Shown here piece after piece: positions 58,901 through 64,000 of a stretch of 64,000 nt of DNA. Location: assembly GCA_030435675.1 (NCBI GenBank), contig CM059621.1, positions 12,338,001 to 12,402,000 on the forward strand. Reading direction: 5' to 3'. Position numbers and translations under genes: made by a program. A model generated the notes under the pieces. The model was not told where the DNA came from, made no database searches, and worked only from the letters and a program-made list of their open reading frames with translations. How positions within the stretch are numbered: position 1 is the first letter of the stretch; every line of letters starts with the position of its first letter. Origin of the DNA: Steinernema hermaphroditum. Taxonomy: Eukaryota; Nematoda; Chromadorea; Rhabditida; Steinernematidae.

Positions 58901-61900
58901 ACTGTCTCGAATTGAAAGTTTTGCAGGAAACTAAGATAGTCCACAGTAATCCCAACGGGAATAGGCGCATTCGATCAGGCTCGTGCAGTTCTACAAGATC
59001 CAATCATAAAAATGATATGGTACTTTGGAGCAGGAGGGTCAGATGCAGAGCTCTTGGTATGAGCAAGGGCCCTGCTGTCTCGAATTGAAAGTTTTGCAGG
59101 AAACTAAGATAGTCCACAGTAATCCCAACGGGAATAGGCGCATTCGATCAGGCTCGTGCAGTAGATCAAGATGGAATCATAAAAATGATATGGTACTTTG
59201 GAGCAGGAGGGTCAGATGCAGAGCTTTTGGTATGAACAAGGCCTCAACTGTCTCGAATTGAAAGTTTTGCAGGAAACTAAGATAGTCCACAGTAATCCCA
59301 ACGGGAATAGGCGCATTCGATCAGGCTCGTGCAGTAGATCAAGATGGAATCATAAAAATGATATGGTACTTTGGAGCAGGAGGGTCAGATGCAGAGCTTT
59401 TGGTATGAGCGGGGGCCCTGCTGTCTCGAATTGAAAGTTTTGCAGGAAACTAAGATAGTCCACAGTAAATCCAGCGGGAGTAGGCGCGTTCGATCAGGCT
59501 CGTGCAGTAGAACAATATTCAATCATAAAAATGCTATGGTACTTTGGAGCAGGAGGGTCAGATGCAGAGCTCTTTGTATGAACAAGGCCTCAACTGTCTC
59601 GAATTGAAAGTTTTGCAGGAAACTCAGATAGTCCACAGTAATCCCAACGGGAATAGGCGTGTTCGATCAGGCTCGTGCAGTTCTACAAGATCCAATCATA
59701 AAAATGATATGGTACTTTGAAGCAGGAGGGTCAGATGCAGAGCTTTTGGTATGAGCAAGGGCCCTGCTGTCTCGAATTGAAAGTTTTGCAGGAAACTAAG
59801 ATAGTCCACAGTAATCCCAACGGGAGTAGGCGCGTTCGATCAGGCTCGTGGAGTTCTACAAGATCCAATCATAAAAATGATATGGTACTTTGGAGCAGGA
59901 GGGTCAGATGCAGAGCTTTTGGTATGAGCGGGGGCCCTGCTGTCTCGAATTGAAAGTTTTGCAGGAAACTAAGATAGTCCACAGTAATCCCAACGGGAGT
60001 AGGCGCGTTCGATCAGGCTCGTGGAGTTCTACAAGATCCAATCATAAAAATGATATGGTACTTTGGAGCAGGAGGGTCAGATGCAGAGCTTTTGGTATGA
60101 GCGGGGGCCCTGCTGTCTCGAATTGAAAGTTTTGCAGGAAACTAAGATAGTCCACAGTAATCCCAACGGGAATAGGCGCATTCGATCAGGCTCGTGCAGT
60201 TCTACAAGATCCAATCATAAAAATGATATGGTACTTTGGAGCAGGAGGGTCAGATGCAGAGCTCTTGGTATGAGCAAGGGCCCTGCTGTCTCGAATTGAA
60301 AGTTTTGCAGGAAACTAAGATAGTCCACAGTAATCCCAACGGGAGTAGGCGCGTTCGATCAGGCTCGTGGAGTAGATCAAGATGGAATCATAAAAATGAT
60401 ATGGTACTTTGGAGCAGGAGGGTCAGATGCAGAGCTTTTGGTATGAGCGGGGGCCCTGCTGTCTCGAATTGAAAGTTTTGCAGGAAACTAAGATAGTCCA
60501 CAGTAATCCCAACGGGAATAGGCGCATTCGATCAGGCTCGTGCAGTTCTACAAGATCCAATCATAAAAATGATATGGTACTTTGGAGCAGGAGGGTCAGA
60601 TGCAGAGCTCTTGGTATGAGCAAGGGCCCTGCTGTCTCGAATTGAAAGTTTTGCAGGAAACTAAGATAGTCCACAGTAATCCCAACGGGAGTAGGCGCGT
60701 TCGATCAGGCTCGTGGAGTTCTACAAGATCCAATCATAAAAATGATATGGTACTTTGGAGCAGGAGGGTCAGATGCAGAGCTCTTGGTATGAGCAAGGGC
60801 CCTGCTGTCTCGAATTGAAAGTTTTGCAGGAAACTAAGATAGTCCACAGTAATCCCAACGGGAGTAGGCGCGTTCGATCAGGCTCGTGGAGTAGATCAAG
60901 ATGGAATCATAAAAATGCTATGGTACTTTGGAGCAGGAGGGTCAGATGCAGAGCTTTTGGTATGAGCGGGGGCCCTGCTGTCTCGAATTGAAAGTTTTGC
61001 AGGAAACTAAGATAGTCCACAGTAATCCCAACGGGAATAGGCGCGTTCGATCAGGCTCGTGCAGTTCTACAAGATTCAATCATAAAAATGCTATGGTACT
61101 TTGGAGCAGGAGGGTCAGATGCAGAGCTTTTGGTATGAGCGGGGGCCCTGCTGTCTCGAATTGAAAGTTTTGCAGGAAACTCAGATAGTCCACAGTAATC
61201 CCAACGGGAATAGGCGTGTTCGATCAGGCTCGTGCAGTTCTACAAGATCCAATCATAAAAATGCTATGGTACTTTGGAGCAGGAGGGTCAGATGCAGAGC
61301 TCTTTGTATGAACAAGGCCTCAACTGTCTCGAATTGAAAGTTTTGCAGGAAACTCAGATAGTCCACAGTAATCCCAACGGGAATAGGCGTGTTCGATCAG
61401 GCTCGTGCAGTTCTACAAGATCCAATCATAAAAATGATATGGTACTTTGAAGCAGGAGGGTCAGATGCAGAGGTTTTGGTATGAGCGGGGGCCCTGCTGT
61501 CTCGAATTGAAAGTTTTGCAGGAAACTAAGATAGTCCACAGTAATCCCAACGGGAATAGGCGCATTCGATCAGGCTCGTGCAGTAGACCAAGATGGAATC
61601 ATAAAAATGATATGGTACTTTGGAGCAGGAGGGTCAGATGCAGAGCTTTTGGTATGAGCAAGGGCCCTGCTGTCTCGAATTGAAAGTTTTGCAGGAAACT
61701 AAGATAGTCCACAGTAATCCCAACGGGAGTAGGCGCGTTTGATCAGGCTCGTGCAGTTCTACAAGATCCAATCATAAAAATGATATGGTACTTTGGAGCA
61801 GGAGGGTCAGATGCAGAGCTTTTGGTATGAGCGGGGGCCCTGCTGTCTCGAATTGAAAGTTTTGCAGGAAACTCAGATAGTCCACAGTAATCCCAACGGG

Positions 61901-64000
61901 AATAGGCGTGTTCGATCAGGCTCGTGCAGTTCTACAAGATCCAATCATAAAAATGCTATGGTACTTTGGAGCAGGAGGGTCAGATGCAGAGCTCTTTGTA
62001 TGAACAAGGCCTCAACTGTCTCGAATTGAAAGTTTTGCAGGAAACTCAGATAGTCCACAGTAATCCCAACGGGAATAGGCGCATTCGATCAGGCTCGTGC
62101 AGTTCTACAAGATCCAATCATAAAAATGATATGGTACTTTGGAGCAGGAGGGTCAGATGCAGAGCTCTTGGTATGAGCAAGGGCCCTGCTGTCTCGAATT
62201 GAAAGTTTTGCAGGAAACTAAGATAGTCCACAGTAATCCCAACGGGAATAGGCGCATTCGATCAGGCTCGTGCAGTTCTACAAGATCCAATCATAAAAAT
62301 GATATGGTACTTTGGAGCAGGAGGGTCAGATGCAGAGCTCTTGGTATGAGCAAGGGCCCTGCTGTCTCGAATTGAAAGTTTTGCAGGAAACTAAGATAGT
62401 CCACAGTAATCCCAACGGGAATAGGCGCGTTCGATCAGGCTCGTGCAGTAGAACAAGATTCAATCATAAAAATGATATGGTACTTTGGAGCAGGAGGGTC
62501 AGATGCAGAGCTTTTGGTATGAGCAAGGGCCCTGCTGTCTCGAATTGAAAGTTTTGCAGGAAACTAAGATAGTCCACAGTAATCCCAACGGGAATAGGCG
62601 CGTTTGATCAGGCTCGTGCAGTTCTACAAGATCCAATCATAAAAATGATATGGTACTTTGGAGCAGGAGGGTCAGATGCAGAGCTCTTGGTATGAGCAAG
62701 GGCCCTGCTGTCTCGAATTGAAAGTTTTGCAGGAAACTAAGATAGTCCACAGTAATCCCAACGGGAATAGGCGCGTTCGATCAGGCTCGTGCAGTAGAAC
62801 AAGATTCAATCATAAAAATGATATGGTACTTTGGAGCAGGAGGGTCAGATGCAGAGCTCTTGGTATGAGCAAGGGCCCTGCTGTCTCGAATTGAAAGTTT
62901 TGCAGGAAACTAAGATAGTCCACAGTAATCCCAACGGGAATAGGTGCGTTCGATCAGGCTCGTGCAGTAGAACAAGATTCAATCATAAAAATGATATGGT
63001 ACTTTGGAGCAGGAGGGTCAGATGCAGAGCTTTTGGTATGAGCAAGGGCCCTGCTGTCTCGAATTGAAAGTTTTGCAGGAAACTAAGATAGTCCACAGTA
63101 ATCCCAACGGGAATAGGCGCGTTTGATCAGGCTCGTGCAGTTCTACAAGATCCAATCATAAAAATGATATGGTACTTTGGAGCAGGAGGGTCAGATGCAG
63201 AGCTCTTGGTATGAGCAAGGGCCCTGCTGTCTCGAATTGAAAGTTTTGCAGGAAACTAAGATAGTCCACAGTAATCCCAACGGGAATAGGCGCGTTCGAT
63301 CAGGCTCGTGCAGTAGAACAAGATTCAATCATAAAAATGATATGGTACTTTGGAGCAGGAGGGTCAGATGCAGAGCTCTTGGTATGAGCAAGGGCCCTGC
63401 TGTCTCGAATTGAAAGTTTTGCAGGAAACTAAGATAGTCCACAGTAATCCCAACAGGAATAGGCGCGTTCGATCAGGCTCGTGCAGTAGAACAAGATTCA
63501 ATCATAAAAATGCTATGGTACTTTGGAGCAGGAGGGTCAGATGCAGAGCTTTTGGTATGAGCGGGGGCCCTGCTGTCTCGAATTGAAAGTTTTGCAGGAA
63601 ACTAAGATAGTCCACAGTAATCCCAACGGGAATAGGCGCGTTCGATCAGGCTCGTGCAGTAGAACAAGATTCAATCATAAAAATGATATGGTACTTTGGA
63701 GCAGGAGGGTCAGATGCAGAGCTTTTGGTATGAGCAAGGGCCCTGCTGTCTCGAATTGAAAGTTTTGCAGGAAACTAAGATAGTCCACAGTAATCCCAAC
63801 GGGAATAGGCGCGTTTGATCAGGCTCGTGCAGTTCTACAAGATCCAATCATAAAAATGATATGGTACTTTGGAGCAGAAGGGTCAGATGCAGAGCTTTTG
63901 GTATGAGCGGGGGCCCTGCTGTCTCGAATTGAAAGTTTTGCAGGAAACTAAGATAGTCCACAGTAATCCCAACGGGAATAGGCGTGTTCGATCAGGCTCG
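55932..64000. repeat. 173-bp satellite, main block (about 46.6 copies, continues past the window)
   Basis: Strict 173-bp head-to-tail period, for example at 56257, 56430, 56603 and 56776. Monomers are about 95% alike and differ mainly at a few co-varying sites: TATGAGCGGGGGCCC, TATGAGCAAGGGCCC or TATGAACAAGGCCTC; GTAGATCAAGATGGAATC, GTTCTACAAGATCCAATC or GTAGAACAAGATTCAATC; and GCATTC, GCGTTC, GTGTTC or GCGTTT. The variants are reshuffled between monomers, as gene conversion and unequal crossing-over produce. The 78-codon frame seen in each copy starts with TTG, shifts frame each period (173 = 3n+2) and is not a gene. Confidence 0.97.

Noticed and set aside
55878..63759. Dozens of near-identical 78-residue reading frames in tandem
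   Set aside because: They are the satellite monomer read in one frame. Most begin with TTG, overlap their neighbour, and change frame each 173-bp period.
54772..64000. CRISPR array
   Set aside because: The whole 173-bp unit repeats; there are no short repeats with unique spacers, and the genome is eukaryotic.
1..64000. tRNA, rRNA and spliced-leader RNA genes
   Set aside because: I looked for B-box (GGTTCGAAT-like) and known nematode small-RNA cores and found no convincing cloverleaf; a covariance-model scan was not possible here.

Overview
The window looks like nuclear DNA of a free-living or parasitic rhabditine nematode. Coding exons are split by very short introns (mostly 40-50 nt) with GT donors and TTTCAG acceptors. 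Several start codons sit right behind an acceptor-like TTTTCAG, as expected for spliced-leader trans-splicing. The gene content is typically nematode: two families of chemosensory seven-transmembrane receptors, an F-box protein, and a CAP protein with three ShK domains. A diplogastrid such as Pristionchus is plausible, but the sequence alone does not settle the genus.

Layout. 803-2395 (-): F-box protein. 2992-6623 (-): two tandem chemoreceptors. 6.6-13.2 kb: gene-free, with a 1.4 kb fold-back transposon carrying Tc1/mariner-like ends. 13.2-17.2 kb (+): two more receptors of the same family. 17.8-20.0 kb (+): secreted CAP + 3xShK protein. 20.8-31.7 kb (+): three Sra/Srab-like receptors with repeat-filled introns. 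32.9-40.0 kb (-): three more receptors of the first family. 42.4 kb (+): a tiny one-pass membrane protein. 43.1-45.6 kb (-): glutamate-carboxypeptidase-II-like exopeptidase. 46.0-47.3 kb (-): the eighth receptor of family 1. 47.6-49.7 kb (+): mitochondrial glutaminase. 49.9-51.3 kb (+): unknown type I membrane protein. 51.5-53.0 kb (-): Myt1/Wee1-type kinase. 53.6-54.4 kb (+): small protein with three SUMO-interaction-like motifs. 54.8 kb to the end: a 173-bp tandem satellite of about 49 copies, interrupted by one 677-bp insert.

The window thus joins a chemoreceptor-rich accessory region on the left to a compact block of conserved housekeeping genes (43-54 kb), and then enters satellite DNA. 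Family-1 receptors share almost identical exon lengths and phases, so they are local duplicates of one ancestral gene; individual copies lack single introns. I rebuilt the spliced models by hand. For the enzymes and most receptors the exon phases add up exactly, which supports those models. I found no tRNA, rRNA, CRISPR or bacterial-type operon signals.
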